The notes: generated by a model from the sequence alone, not told the origin. Shown: positions 32,889 through 45,192, numbered from the stretch's first letter. The stretch: DNA of 64,000 nucleotides from Rheum nobile (GCA_027886185.1 WOAB01000563.1:4836001-4900000), one strand, 5' to 3'. Numbers and translations are program-made.

Positions 32889-34780
32889 TCAAGCGGGACT
32901 GGGGTTAGGAAATAACAGACCAAGCTTGGAAGCAAGGAAACGATGTTGTGAAGCTCTAAGAGGTTTGGTAAAAATGTATGCCAACTGAAGAGAAGATGGG
33001 ACATGAACAAAGAGCAAGAAGCCATCTTGAACCATGTCACGGACATAGTGGTTGTCAATACGGAGGTGCTTAGTGCGTTCATGGAACACCGGGTTAGCAG
33101 TCAGGTGTTGTGCATCCTTATTATCACAGTGAAGTGGTATGGGCAAGTTAGGAGACCGAGCAAGGTCAGCCAGTAAACCATGAAGCCAGACAACCTCACT
33201 GGTAGCCATGGACATGCTGCGATACTCGCTCTCAGTTGATGATTTGGAGACCATTTTCTGCTTTTTTGTCTTCCATGAAACCAATGACTTGCCCAAGAAC
33301 ACGCAATATCCTGTCAAGGAACGACAAGTAAAAGCACAACTTCCCCAATCGGCATCACTATATGCAGATAGATAAAGATGAGATAAAGAAGGATAAAACA
33401 AGGAAATATTGAAGGTGCTTCTGAGATATCGCAGTAAATATATGGCATCCTGGTAATGAGGAATACAAGGGCAAGAAAGGAACTGACTCAGTTGTTGAAC
33501 GGTGTATGATATGTCTGGACGAGTAAGACTCAAGTACAAGAGTCGACCCACCAATCGACGATATGACTCAGGATCAGACAAAATTTCACCAGTGTCAACA
33601 TATATCTTGGTCTTCCTCTGTATAGGAAATTCAGTGCTTGTGCAATCAATCATTTTGGCATCAATGAGTATGTCAAGAACATACTTGCGTTGATTGAGAT
33701 GAATGCCAAGAGAATTGAGCAATTTCCATGCCAAGGAAATAGCGAGCAAGGCCCAAATCCTTGATTGTGAATGCCTTGTCAAGAGAGTGTTTAACCTGAG
33801 AGATAAGAACAGTTGAAGTACCAGTAAGCAGCATATCATCGACGTATACCAATGCAATAGTAAAGTGGCCAGATTGAGACAATGTGAACAATGAATAATC
33901 ATGCTTAGACTGTGAGAATCGCAGACGAATCAAGTGCTTGGTCAATTCAAGGTTCCACTGTCGACTTGCTTGCTTTAAAGCATACAGAGAACGAACAAGT
34001 TTGCAAACCTGGCCTTGCTTAACCTTGGTATAACCCTGTGGAGGGGACATATACACCTCTTCATCAATGTAACCATGCAAGAAGGCATTATTGATGTCTA
34101 ATTGATACAGTTCCCATTTCTTAGCAACAACTAAAGCAAGGACGACACGAACTGTGGTGAATTTGGCAATAGGAGAAAATGTGTGTTTGTAGTCCTTGTC
34201 TTTGATCTGGTTATATCCCTTTGCGACAAGCCGAGCTTTGAACCTTTCAACCTCTCCAATTGGTTTATACTTAACTTTGAAGATCCACTTAGAGCCTATA
34301 GAATTTTTCACTGGAGGTAACTCAGTGATATCCCAAGTGTGATTAAGTTCAAGAGCATGTAATTCCCAATTCATTGCATCAATCCAGACTTGATGTTTCT
34401 TGGCTTGTTCATAAGAGTGAGGTTCAACATTGGTCAAAACATTGAATAAGGAGTTGACATAAGAAGTGGGTAAATGGGCAAAGTCCTGGTAGGCCAGAAA
34501 ATACTGAGAAATAGAAGAAGAAGGAATAATAGTAGGACAATGAAAATCCAATAAATGAGAGGGTGGAACATGTGATCGAGTAGACATGCGAGGTGCAGGT
34601 GGTAACACATTAGTGTTAGTAGAGGAATCAACCATAGATGGTGAAACAGAGGATGGTGAAGAAGCAAGAGATATGATTGAGTTGTGTGGAGGAAAGGATG
34701 ATGAAGAAGGATATGGAATGGGATGGGAATAAGAGGTAAGAAAATCGTCAATGCTTGGAGTAGGATTGACTAAAGGTAGG
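32889..34780 (-). pseudogene. Copia RT and RNase H of Ale copy 2
   Basis: Two overlapping frames: 34824-33673 (RT, entering from the adjacent solo LTR) and 33902-32889 (end of RT plus RNase H). RT has KWIFKVKYKPIGEVERFKAR, NNAFLHGYIDEEVYMSPPQG and the catalytic LVYVDDMLLTG. RNase H has DADWGSCAF, SKSSTESEYR and the C-terminal FHERTKHLRIDNHYVRD. One frameshift lies in the overlap near 33700-33850. The domain is otherwise open, better preserved than in copy 1. Confidence 0.88.
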
Positions 34781-36180
34781 TGATATGTGGCATATTGTAT
34801 GGCGTATCTAGGGATTATTAACATGATTTAGAGGATGTTTGGATATGACTTGATGGTAATTCTGTAATCTGGAAGAGAAGACGAGAAGTGAAGAAATCAT
34901 GAGAGTTTGAAGTGCATTGAAGAGTAGAAGAACAGTGTGCTGAATTCAATTGGTTCGTTCTCTTTACTCCGATATCCAAATGGAGTGATTCCAATTCGAG
35001 GAGTTAGATCTTGAAGTCTACTGCAAGTCCTCAAAATATGAGCGCAATACGAGTTGGGAATCCAAAGTTATGACGTTTGTACGGAAGTGTCGCAGCTGTT
35101 GGAGTACCACCGCACCCGCGGCAACATCACCGCACCCCGCGGTGAGCCAGCAGAGAAGAAGGCGCGAAGTTCCGAAGTTCTGGAAGACCACCGCACCCCG
35201 CGGTGGGTATTGCCGCACCCAGCGGTGACGATGCGCTGAAGACTTTCCCGGATTTATTTTTGAATTTCTATTTCCTTTTTATTTTATTTCTGAAACTTTG
35301 TTTCCAAGTTTGTTATTTCCTTTTATTTATTTTCTGAATTATTTGCCCTAGTATTTAAGGATCTAACCTAGACTTTGTTTAGGAAAACCTAGTTGTCACC
35401 TTTCATAGTTTTTTCTCTCACAAATCCTATGGAGAACTAAACCTTCATTGTTGCACTTGACTTTTTGAAGCCTTCAATTGATTGGTTGTGAGTTTTCTAC
35501 TCTTGTTCGTTTTCCTATCTAGTTGTATTAATTCTCTTGCACTTGAATGTTTATTGAATCTTATTGGTTTATCTAGACTGATCACCTAGGTTTATTGATA
35601 TTATCCATATAGCTAGGACTTGTGATTCCGGGTTCGGGTTGCATATCTAGTAGCAAACACGATTTACATAAGCGGGTTGCGAGTGTTCATCGTGAGAGAG
35701 AGTTAATTGCATGCTTATAGTAATGGGTTGTTTCTATTGCATGTATCTTGTTGAATCCTTGGTTGAATGCTATTGCTTTGTTGAGTCTTGAAGGTTTTCA
35801 GATTTGATTTAGTAATAAGTACTATTAGGACTGGTAGAACTAATAGTTATATATGATCCGGATAAGAACAACTAAAGGAAAGATAAGAACTTGAGATTGA
35901 TAGAATTCAGTGATCAACCATATCTCTTGTTGTGTGGATCTTTGTCAAGTGTGACGCTTTTCCCAATCATATTCACAACATTTGCCTGCAAATCTGTTTA
36001 CTTGTCTACTTGTTATTTGGTTACGAAAATCATACAAACCCCCCCTAGTTCCTAGTTGGTGACTTGCAATTACTTGAATTGATAATCTGATTCTCTGTGG
36101 GATTCGACCCTTACTTGCCCAAACTACTTGTTTAGGTTTGTTAGGATTATTTTGTTTAGGTGTCACGACAACGCCTATCA
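34781..36180 (+). repeat. Solo LTR C of Athila-like family B, GTAGG duplication
   Basis: 1,400 bp from TGATATGTGG to CGCCTATCA, with GTAGG on both sides (34776-34780, 36181-36185). It is homologous to LTR A throughout and carries the same GC dyads near 35106-35228. It interrupts the Ale pol region, so it inserted later than Ale copy 2. Confidence 0.93.
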
Positions 36181-38412
36181 GTAGGTGAGGTGTAAGAGGA
36201 GAGGAATGAATAGAGGCATTCGTTTTAAATGGAAAGATATGCTCATGAAAAATAACATGTCGAGTAGTAAAGACAATATGAGAATCAAGGTCATACAATC
36301 GATAAGCTTTTTTACCATGTGGGTATCCTAAAAAAACACACTTGCGAGCTTTAGCACTTAACTTATCATGAGGCAACTTAAGGGAGAGAGCATAGCAGAG
36401 AGATCCCCAACAACTCTCAGGTCATCATAGGAGGGAGTGATTTTGTAAAGTACATCATAAGGTGATTTCCACTGCAATATAGACGAAGGAAGTTTGTTTA
36501 TGATGTATGTTGCCGCCAAAATACAATATCCTCATAATTTAATAGGCAGAGAAGCATGTAATCGGATTGCAAGAGATGTTTCTAATAAATGTCGATGCTT
36601 CCTTTCAACACGAGCATTCTGTTCTGGGACTCCAGGAGAAGAACACTGATGAATGATCCCTTTCAATCTGAATAACTCTTGGCAAGAGCTTTGAGTAAAT
36701 TTTGTACCATTGTCTGAATGAATAATCTTGATAGAAGACTGAAACTGATTCTCCATATATGCAACAAATCTCTCAACTATAGAAGACACCTGCAGTTTAT
36801 TCTGTACAAGGAATGTCCAAGTTCCTCTAGAACAATAGTCTACAATAGTCAGAAAATACTTAGCACCATCCAAAGCAGGAAGCCGATATGGCCCCCATAA
36901 ATCCATATGGACAAGCTGAAACACATTAGAAGCAATTGAAGTACTTCTATTGAAAGGCAATTTGTGCTGTTTGGCAAAGATACAACTCTCACAAGTAAAA
37001 TTCATAGTATCTGAAATGTTAAAGCCAGGAATATGCTTCATTTTAACAATCGAAGAATGACCAAATCTAGCATGATGTAAATGCAATTGGTCTAAACTGT
37101 TACATGAAAGAACAACTGAATTATTTCTAGCAGTTTTATTTTGTGAGACCCCAGCATCCGCTGGCTGAATTTGGAGCTTATACAGCCCTCCTTGAACTAG
37201 AACTGAAGCTAAACACTCAGCTTTAGTATGGTCCTGCAATACACACTTCACTGCATCAAATTTAACTGTCACATAATTGTCATAAAGCAGCTTAGATACT
37301 GACATCAGATTGTGTATGAACTCAGGAACAAATAACACCTTTCGCAGCAACAATTGAGGAGCAATATGAATATTTCCTGTAAACTGAACTGTTTTAATAG
37401 CACCATCTGGTAGGGCCACAAAGATAGGAGTATGTAATCTATGCATATCAGTAAATAGTGCAGAATCATAAGCAATATGATCTGTAGCACCTGAGTCTAT
37501 AATCCATGTATATTTGTCATAAGCATTGGATGAATCCAGTGTAGAATAATTCAGATTACCTGTGAAGTTAACAAAGGCTTGACCTCCATCAGAATCAGAA
37601 GAAGCCTTCCCTTTGAACATTTTGACAATCTCCTGGAAAACCGCATTAACCATGGTGGGATCAGGTGATGTTTGATTGTTGGAATTTTCTCCCATCTCCA
37701 GAGGATGATCCTCCATGTGAGTATCTTGAATGTGAGCAGCAAACTTTCCTTGTTGATCTCGCAACCCCTTGTACCACTCAGGGTAACCGATCAACTTGAA
37801 ACAAGTGTCCTTTACATGCCCTCTGGCACCACAATGAACACACTTCAAGTCTCTCTTGTCAACACGCTCACGATTGTAATCCCTCCTATTGCCATCATAT
37901 TGTCTACTGCCTTCATAAGACCTTCCATGTGAGTTATTGTTACTTTGTGAGTAACGATTGACTGCAAATGCCATAGTGTCTGGAGAATTACCATTCCCAG
38001 TGGTAATCTCTTTCTATCGTTCAATACGTATAACCATCTGGAAGGCTTTGTTGACACATGGTAATGGCTCAAGAGGCAAGATACTACTTCGTACATGCTC
38101 ATAGCAATCGTTCAACCCCATTAAAAACTGTAACACACGATTCTTTTGCTCCTTTTCAAGCAGTTTCTTCAACAACAGACAACGACATTTGTCCATTGCT
38201 CCACATTCACAAACAGGTATGTCTTCTAGCAATTGCAATTCATTCCAAATCTTTTTAAATTTGCCATAATACGCTGCCACACTAAGATTCTCTTGCTTTA
38301 TATTCGATAAATCCTTTTGCAATTGGTATACAAGCGGTGCATTGGACTCAGGAAAATCTTTCAAGAATCTCATTCCAAAGTTCTTTTGCAGACTGCACAT
38401 GCATAAATCCAT
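36181..38412 (-). pseudogene. Gag, protease and integrase of Ale copy 2
   Basis: Frames 38412-38014 (gag: EFGKFKKIW-type helix region and a CECGAMDKCRC stretch) and 37974-36532 (zinc knuckle CVHCGARGHVKDTC, protease-like IIDSGATDHI, pre-integrase HHARFGHSS and CESCIFAKQ, integrase core VHMDLWGPYR and HSDNGTKF). They are joined by a frame break near 38015. A further break near 36532 and 36378 leads into the integrase C-terminal segment (LSAKARKCVFLGYPHGKKAY) that ends at the solo LTR. The upstream gag start is degraded. Confidence 0.85.
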
Positions 38413-38695
38413 CAGCTATATCACTGATCATTGAATTAATGATCCAACATCTGACCATATAGTCAGCACGAATCCACATTTTTCTCTTTTCATTATCCTC
38501 AGATGGAATTAAACAGGTTCCATCAATATTTTTGCGCTCAGATGGAATTAATCAGTAGATCTAACAAGACAATGTACAAATCGCGTGTAAAATCAACAAA
38601 CGATCACTCTCTCTCTCGATCGAACAAGAAGAAAAGAAATCGAAAAGAAAAGCTCTAACTGGATCAAATTGAGAAAAACAAAACAATCTTTTTGC

Positions 38696-38707
38696 GCTCT
38701 GATACCA
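38696..38707 (-). promoter_or_regulatory. Primer-binding site, initiator tRNA-Met
   Basis: TGGTATCAGAGC on the minus strand, directly inside the LTR at 38708. Confidence 0.88.
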
Positions 38708-38955
38708 TTTGAAGATTGTAGGAGTGAAAACACTCAAGAACCCTAAGATCAGTTAGGGAGAGAACTCAAGATCATTCTGAGAAAATCAACGTGTATTCAC
38801 ATGCTTGACGCTAACCGACTACCAACTGAACTATTAATACATCAGCTATAGCTAACAACTATTCTAACAACCTTCTAACAGACAAAGGCCTACGGCCCAA
38901 TATGAACAAGAGCTAATATGTACAAAGCCCACATAATAAGCCCATATACTCCATA
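38708..38955 (-). repeat. 5' LTR of Ale copy 2
   Basis: About 248 bp, matching 32594-32845 with a few substitutions and small deletions. It abuts CTATC at 38956. Confidence 0.85.
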
Positions 38956-39118
38956 CTATCCAATCATATATCCCGTTACATGTCTTCTGTTTCAAGAGAA
39001 GTGTAATTATTTGACTTTCTCTTAAACTTCTTTTTCATGTATAGGGTAAAATAAGCATAACTAAGTATCTTGTTTTTAGTTGAGATAACAAAAGAGTTGA
39101 ATCACTAAGTACACATAC
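38956..39118 (-). other. Intron remnant of the WAT1-related gene (5' side)
   Basis: Non-coding sequence between the donor at 39118 and the Ale LTR. It begins with the CTATC target duplication. Confidence 0.6.
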
Positions 39119-39274
39119 CTTCCATCATAAAGGTTTTCACCAAGGACGAAGTAGCCAAGAGCCGCCACGAGCACGGATGAAAGGGGACTAAACATGCATG
39201 GTGACAAAAACCGGCCCCTTCTCTTGGCTGCACCACAGCTGAGCGTAGTTGATCAATGATGAAACTACCAACCC
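39119..39274 (-). pseudogene. WAT1-related exon with 4-bp duplication
   Basis: It begins GLVVSSLINYAQLWCSQEKG and VFVTM in one frame, then continues FSPLSSVLVAALGYFVLGEN in another. The join contains CATGCATG, so a tandem copy of CATG explains the frameshift exactly. It ends at donor AAG/GTATGT. The sequence is otherwise well conserved, so the gene was inactivated rather recently. Confidence 0.85.
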
Positions 39275-39369
39275 CTGTCGATTGATCGATCAAGTACATT
39301 CATAACTAAATTCATTAATCTAGGACGTACATATATATGAATATCCCAAGTTATGGAAATGGTACGTAC

Positions 39370-39528
39370 CCCATAAATGGTAGACCACAAGTCAATGTTG
39401 AATCCAAGGGTCCAGGCAGTTGCTCGGTTCTCAACGCATGCTGCATACACCGCTGACTACGCTGCGCCTAAGAAGCACATCCACGTTGTTAGCGATAGCT
39501 GCGCCGGGTACCTCTTCAATGTGTAAGC
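39370..39528 (-). pseudogene. WAT1-related exon with in-frame TAG
   Basis: 159 bp from acceptor AATGCAG to donor GGG/GTACGT. It reads YTLKRYPAQLSLTTWMCFLG, then a TAG at the position where Gln or another residue is expected, then an ATAWTLGFNIDLWSTIYG loop/helix. The chromovirus at 39687 lies just upstream, and the exon expected between this block and 44968 is absent. Confidence 0.85.
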
Positions 39529-39686
39529 CTGCATTTTTTAATTTATTGAAAATGGTAATATATATTTTCCCGTGTTACCCTAACCCAACGGTGAACCGAA
39601 AAGGATCGAACTGTCATAATGAAAAAACCCACGCGCATAATGTACCACATGGTACGTCACGTATTAGGCGAAATCGAATAAATGAA
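39529..39686 (-). other. Intron sequence upstream of the fifth WAT1 block
   Basis: It contains a T-rich tract before the AATGCAG acceptor. I searched it for the exon normally found here and saw none. Confidence 0.5.
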
Positions 39687-39865
39687 ATTACTAAGAGCCT
39701 ACTTATAGGCCTTAGCTTGTACACATATGGCATCGATCATCATAACAGAACTCTCTCACTCAATCTCTCCTTCTTCCCTATCTTCTTGTTCCCTTAATCT
39801 TCTATCTCTCTATCTCTTGGCTAGAATGCCAATTATCTGGTTTGGTTGATTGCGAGTACATCACA
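39687..39865 (+). repeat. 5' LTR of the chromovirus, shortened
   Basis: It matches the right LTR from CTTATAGGCCTTAGC to ACATCACA. The first ~70 bp of the LTR are reduced to a few bases after the ATGAA flank. Confidence 0.8.
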
Positions 39866-39867
39866 AG

Positions 39868-39878
39868 TGGTATCAGAG
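39868..39878 (+). promoter_or_regulatory. Primer-binding site, tRNA-Met
   Basis: TGGTATCAGAG, two bases after the 5' LTR. Confidence 0.85.
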
Positions 39879-39895
39879 TTGTTCATTCATCAGAC

Positions 39896-41124
39896 ATGTC
39901 GAAAGGGACTCCTATGAAAACTCTTGAGGAAAATCTCAAGAGATTGGAGCAGTTACAGCATCAACACGCACAGACTCTCAATCTATGCATGGAGTCGTCG
40001 AATGGTAGCTTGGGAGAATTTCGTCGGAAATTTGAAGGACAAAGGATTATGACGGAGGATTTGCAAGAGCGAATCGAGAATGTAGACCAAAATTTAAAGA
40101 ATTTTCAAATGAACATTGAGCAGTGATTTGAGAGCTTAACGGACATGGTTCGTAACATGTCAAGGGAGCGAGAGCAAGATCGATCTGGTGGAAGAAATCG
40201 ATCAGATCAAGCGAGGAATCTTGGTGCCAATCCAGTTACGTCGTCGAGTAAATCAGAGATTCATTCAATTCATAGAGAGTCGGTGCAAGATCAAGGTGAA
40301 TTACATGGTCCAATCCACCAAACAAATCAAGATCAGAGTTATTCAGTAGGAGGTGATACAATGAGAGGTAACCTTCGACAGTCGAAAGTCGATTTTCCCA
40401 TGTTTGATGGTGTTAAGCCTCGAAGATGGGTCGGGAAGAGCGAGAAATATTTCAGTATTTTTGGTATTACAGAAGGTCAAAAAATTGAGCTTGCTTTGAT
40501 GTTTTTGAATGGTAAACTTGTTGTGTGGGCACATAGTTTTTTGATGCAGAATCCGAGAGTGAATTAAGGGTCATTCAGTGAGGCAATATGTGCAAGACTT
40601 GGGGAAAAACAGGGTTTTGACATTGTTGAGGAGTTCAACAAGCTTGTGCAGTTGGGCAACATTGATGAGTATACTAAAAGATTTGAAGAGCTACGATCTT
40701 ACATGTTGTCCTCTAATCCATTTTTACCATAATTGTATTTTGTCTCTAGTTACATAAGTGGATTGGAGGAGGAAATCAAATCATTGGTCAAGCTTAGTCA
40801 TCCCACAAGCTTAGCCTTTGCTTTTGAACAAGCAAGATTGCATCAAGGTGTTGTACACACAATCTTGAAGTTGGTCAAACAACCAACACCTTCTTCTTGG
40901 AAACCTTACTCGCATTCACATCCTACTACCTTTCACAAACCAATAATTTTTTCACAATAGATCTCCCTTTAATCCCAATACCAACTCCATTTCAGCTTCC
41001 TCAAATATACCTTCAAACAACAACCCACAGAATGTACACACTAAATTTTTAAGCCAAGGAAAACCCCAGGGCTTTGTTATCGATGTGGTGATAAATACTT
41101 CATGGGGCATAAGTGCAAGAAATA
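39896..41124 (+). pseudogene. Gag of the chromovirus
   Basis: ATG at 39896 (MSKGTPMKTLEENLKRLEQL) opens a coiled-coil-like N-terminus that stops at TGA 40124. The gag core continues at 40145-40567 (MFDGVKPRRWVGKSEKYFSI) and 40570-40960 in pieces. A zinc knuckle of type CYRCGDKYFMGHKCK lies near 41075. At least four stops interrupt it. Confidence 0.78.
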
Positions 41125-44100
41125 ATCCTTGCATAGTTTATTGACCACTGGGGTGAATGAGGTGTGTCTAGCTCGGTATACTGAGTTATTGGGTGCCCCT
41201 ACAGTAGAGGAATGGGAGCAACATGAAGTTTGTGTGCATGCCTTTACTGGGAATAGCCCTTTCAACACTATTAAATCAAGGGCACGGTTAAAAACAGATC
41301 AATCACTGTCTTAGTGGATATTGGTAGCACACATAGTTTTTTGTACCCCATGATTACAAATGAGTCAGCTTTTCCCTTGCAAGAGTCTGGGGTAATGGCA
41401 ATAGCAGTGGCTAATGGAAATAGAATGTTCAGTCACAAGGTTTGCTCAGGATTTGAGTGGGTAATGCAGGGTCACAAGTTGAGTTTCAGTATTAGAATTT
41501 TGAAATTAGGAGGGTGTGATATGGTGCTTAGAGTGGATTGGTTGCACAAATTTAGTCCTCTTACATTTGTTTCAACCAGTTATTTCATCAGAGGAGGTCA
41601 AAGGATTGAGTTACATGGAGTGTAGGAGATAGCATCCTTAAAAATGATGAAGGGTACCAGCCTACACAAGCTGTTGAAGAATAAAGTACTTGTGTTCATC
41701 ACACAGATTGGCCAATGTCTTAAGTTATCTAGTCAATCACATGAACCTCCATCAATTATCTCCAAGGTATTGTTGCAATTTCAAGATGTGTTTGATGAGC
41801 CAAGTGAATTACCACCAACAAGGGGTCATAAGCACATGATTCAGTTGAAAGTTGGAACTCAACCTGTCTGTTGTAAGCCTTAAAGATATCCTTTTATTCC
41901 AAAGAATGAGATTGAAAAGCAAGTTGAAGAGATGCTTAAGCATTCAACCATACAACCTAGTCACAACCCTTTTGCTTCTCCTACTCTACTTGTGAAGAAG
42001 AAAGATGGCATTTGGCAATTTTGCATTGATTACTGAAAGTTGAATGATGCTGCTGTCAAGGACAAATTTCCAATTCCACACATGAGGATTTACTAGATGT
42101 GCTTCAAGAATCCACTGTGTTTTCCAAGGTGGATTTGAGAGCAGGTTACCATCAAGTGAGGATGGCACCTGAGGATATCCCTAAAACAACCTTTAGAACT
42201 CATCAAGGGCACTATGAATTCAAGGTTATGCCCTTTGTCTTGACAAATGCTCCTGCCACATTCCAATCATTAATGAATGAGGTGTTTGCAAAGTTCTTGA
42301 GGAAGTTTATGCTTGTATTTTTTTATGACATACTGGTTTACAACAGTGATTTAGTGCATCATGTGGATCACTTAACACTTGTGTTGGCCACTCTAAGGGA
42401 CCACAAGCTTTTTGCTAAGCATTATAAGTGTGCATTTGCTCAATCTCCGATTGAGTATTTGGGCCATGTCATCTCAAGAAGAGGAGTTGCAATTGATCAA
42501 GCTAAGGTGGAGGCTATTCTTAGGGGGGCAACATCTAGGAATATTAAAGAACACATAGGATTCCTAGGCCTAACAAGTTATTACATGAGGTTCATAAGGA
42601 ATTATGGCACCATTAGTCGCCCCTTGACAAATTTGCTCAAGGAAGACTCATTTACCTGGACTACAGAGGCTGCCATTGCTTTTGTACACCTCAAGCAACT
42701 CCTCACCTCAGCTCCTATTCTAGCCTTATATGACTTCCAGTTACCATTTGAATTGGACACTAATGCTTGTGATACTGGGATTGGTGAAATATTGATGCAA
42801 CGAGGTAAGCCTCTGGCCTATCTAAGTAAAGCATTGCATGGACGGAACCTTTTGTTGTCTAAATACGAGAAGGAATTTTTAGCTATTTTAAGGGACATTG
42901 ACAAATGGAGACATTATCTAGAGCATGATCACTTATTTATTAGAACTGATCAACAAGCCTTGAAATATTTGTTGGAGCACCAACTTACAACTAACCTTCA
43001 AAAGAAGGATGTCATGAAACTACTTGGTCTCTCTTATTCTATTGCTTACAAGAAAGGGAAAGAGAACAAGGTGGAAGATGTACTATCTAGACACTTTGAA
43101 GATTCAGTTGCTTCTTGTTCCTTGATTCTCTCAGTCCAGCCTGCTTAGATGAAACATGTGCTAGCTAGCTATGAATATGATACAGTTGTACATGAATTGC
43201 TCAATAAATGCTTATTGGATTCTTCTCTGCCTTATAAAGTTTTAATGGAATTCTTCGTTTCAAGGGTCGCATGTATATTGCTTTACACTCAGAGCCTACA
43301 GGGGGTCATTATGGTATCATGGGAACATAGAACATAATGAAAAGTCTTTTTTTTCTGGCCACATATGAAGCATGGAGTGGAAGCTTTTGTTAAGGCTTGT
43401 GTCATATGTCAACAAAACAAGCATGAAGTGATGCCTTATCTAGGACTCCTTCAACCACTACCTGTCCCTAGTCAAGCTTGGAGTCAGATAGGCATGGATT
43501 TCATTGAAGGTTTGCCTAGGTCCCAAGGGAAAGACACCATTATGGTAGTGGTGGATCACCTTACAAATTATGCTCATTTCCTTGCTCTCACTCATCCATT
43601 CACATCTGTTAAGGCTGTTGACTTGTTCTTGAACCATATATACAGACTTCATGGCTTATCACAACATATTGTCTCTAATCGTGACAAAAAAAATTGAGCC
43701 ATTTTTGGCAAAAGTTATTTCGCTCTCTGGGCACTTCCTTGGATCTTACCCCAACCTATCATCCTCAGTTTATTGGCTAAACTAAGAGGGTAAATCAGTA
43801 CTTAGAAACTTATCTTTGTTGTATGACATCTGCTAAGCCTTCTCTATGAGCGAAATGGTTACATTTGGTAGAATGGTGGTACAACACTAATCATCATTCT
43901 TCCTTAAGCACCACACCTTTCAAAGCTTTATATGGTTATTCCTCTCCACAAATGGGCATTCAATGGTCATTTGCGAGCACGAGGTCAGTGAATGCTTGGT
44001 TACAAGAGCGAGAACACATGTTGCATTTGTTGAAAGACAATTTACAAGTTGCTAAGTCTCGTATGAAGCAACTTATAGATAAGAACATGATTGAAAGGAG

Positions 44101-44565
44101 TTTTGAGGTGGGTGATTGGGTTTATTTGAAGCTCCAACCTACATGTAGTCATCAGTGGCACTCAAGTGGAAATTGAAGCTCATCTCGAAGTTTTATGGGC
44201 CCTTTGAAGTTCTACAAAGGATAGGCTATATAGCTTACAAGCTTGCTCTCCCACCTTCTGCTAAGATACATCCAGTGTTCCATGTCTCTCATCTTAAGGC
44301 TCACATTGGTTCCAACACGGTGACTTCAACCTCCCCTCGTCTTACTGCCCCTTCTGGCGATATCCTGGTGTCTCCAACAGTTGTCATGGACTCTCGAATG
44401 AAGTATTTGGCAAATGGTGAACCAGTTGCAGAATGGTTGTTGCAATGGGTCAATTTACCACCAGAATTAGCTACTTGGGAGTTAGCCTCGCATCTCTTGC
44501 AACAATTTCCAAAATTTTATCCCCGACCTTTAGGACAAGGTCTTTTCATTAGGGGAGTATTGTAA
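41125..44565 (+). pseudogene. Pol of the chromovirus (PR, RT, RNase H, IN, chromodomain)
   Basis: Protease motif VDIGSTHSF is at about 41314 (a variant of D-S/T-G). RT spans about 41880-42560. Its active-site box reads FFYDILVY near 42315, so the first catalytic Asp of the usual FxDD is replaced by Tyr. RNase H starts LDTNACDTGIGEI. The integrase zinc finger (CVICQQNKH) is at about 43395, the core (MDFIEGLPRS, VVVDHLTNYAHF) at 43495-43580. The C-terminus has HPVFHVSHLKAH and then a chromodomain-like WLLQWVNLPPELATWE near 44430. Stops and frameshifts are frequent (41623, 41881, 42034, 43147, about 43700, about 43847). Confidence 0.85.
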
Positions 44566-44786
44566 GGGCACCTAAGGGGATTAGCTTAGGGTTGTTGGTG
44601 TAACAACCTAACTAATGGTGTACTTATAGGCCTTAGCTTGTACACATATGGCATCAATCATCATAACAGAACTCTCTCACTCAATCTCTCTTCTTCCCTA
44701 TCTTCTTCTTCCCTTAATCTTCTATCTCTCTATCTCTTGGCTAGAAATGCCAATTATTTGGTTTGGTTGATTGTGAGTACATCACA
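44561..44786 (+). repeat. 3' LTR of the chromovirus
   Basis: 226 bp, TGTAAGGGCA to ACATCACA, followed by the ATGAA duplication. It begins inside or just after the end of pol (44565), so the last codons overlap the LTR by a few bases. Confidence 0.87.
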
Positions 44787-44967
44787 ATGAACGACTATTA
44801 TAGGTTGAGTATGAGCTTGAATTTTAGATCGATTTAATCTGAAATATAAAATGAGTTTCAATTCGGGTGTTCAAATCAATCATGTGATGATTCCATAATT
44901 AGCTAGCTTCAACTAATTAATGATATTGGTAGAGAATAGTGCTATTGTGAGAGATGCATAAACTGAC
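44787..44967 (-). other. Intron after WAT1 exon 3
   Basis: Non-coding; no exon is seen between the exon-3 donor and the chromovirus. Confidence 0.5.
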
Positions 44968-45084
44968 CTTAGGATGATGGCTATCAAGAAGGTCAAAGAA
45001 GCTATTATGTTGAGCATTGATGCTATAAAAGTTGGTGATGTATTGTTCAAGTTTGCAAAGTACATGTTTAGTGTCAAGTTGATC
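44968..45084 (-). pseudogene. WAT1-related exon 3
   Basis: 117 bp between acceptor TTTGCAG and donor AAG/GTCAGT, in phase with exon 2. It encodes the NTSPTFIASMLNIIASLTFL helix region, strongly typical of WAT1-related proteins, without stops. Confidence 0.85.
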
Positions 45085-45192
45085 CTGCAAACGAAGAGGC
45101 TCTAAACGTACTCAAATACTTATGCAATTCAATGATCTTCCCAAACTAGTTAAAGAGTGACGTTGAAGCTAGGTTGTTTGTGATGCTCTCAC

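Larger units (their letters stand above)
32594..38955 (-). mobile_element. Ale-type Ty1/copia, copy 2 (near complete)
   Basis: LTRs 32594-32845 and 38708-38955 (about 250 bp) flank gag, integrase, RT and RNase H on the minus strand. CTATC lies on both sides (32589-32593, 38956-38960). The short LTRs and RT motifs fit the Ale/Retrofit lineage. A solo family-B LTR (34781-36180) is inserted between integrase and RT with its own duplication. The element sits in the last intron of the WAT1-related pseudogene. Confidence 0.9.
39687..44786 (+). mobile_element. Chromovirus (Ty3/gypsy) with chromodomain, decayed
   Basis: The right LTR, 44561-44786 (TGTAAGGGCA to ACATCACA), is followed by ATGAA (44787-44791). 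The left LTR ends at 39865. Its left part is shortened by internal deletion, and ATGAA at 39682-39686 marks the outer edge. A tRNA-Met primer site follows at 39868. The internal order gag, protease, RT, RNase H, integrase, chromodomain is that of chromoviruses. Many stops and several frameshifts show it is old. It sits between exon 3 and the later exons of the WAT1-related pseudogene. Confidence 0.88.
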
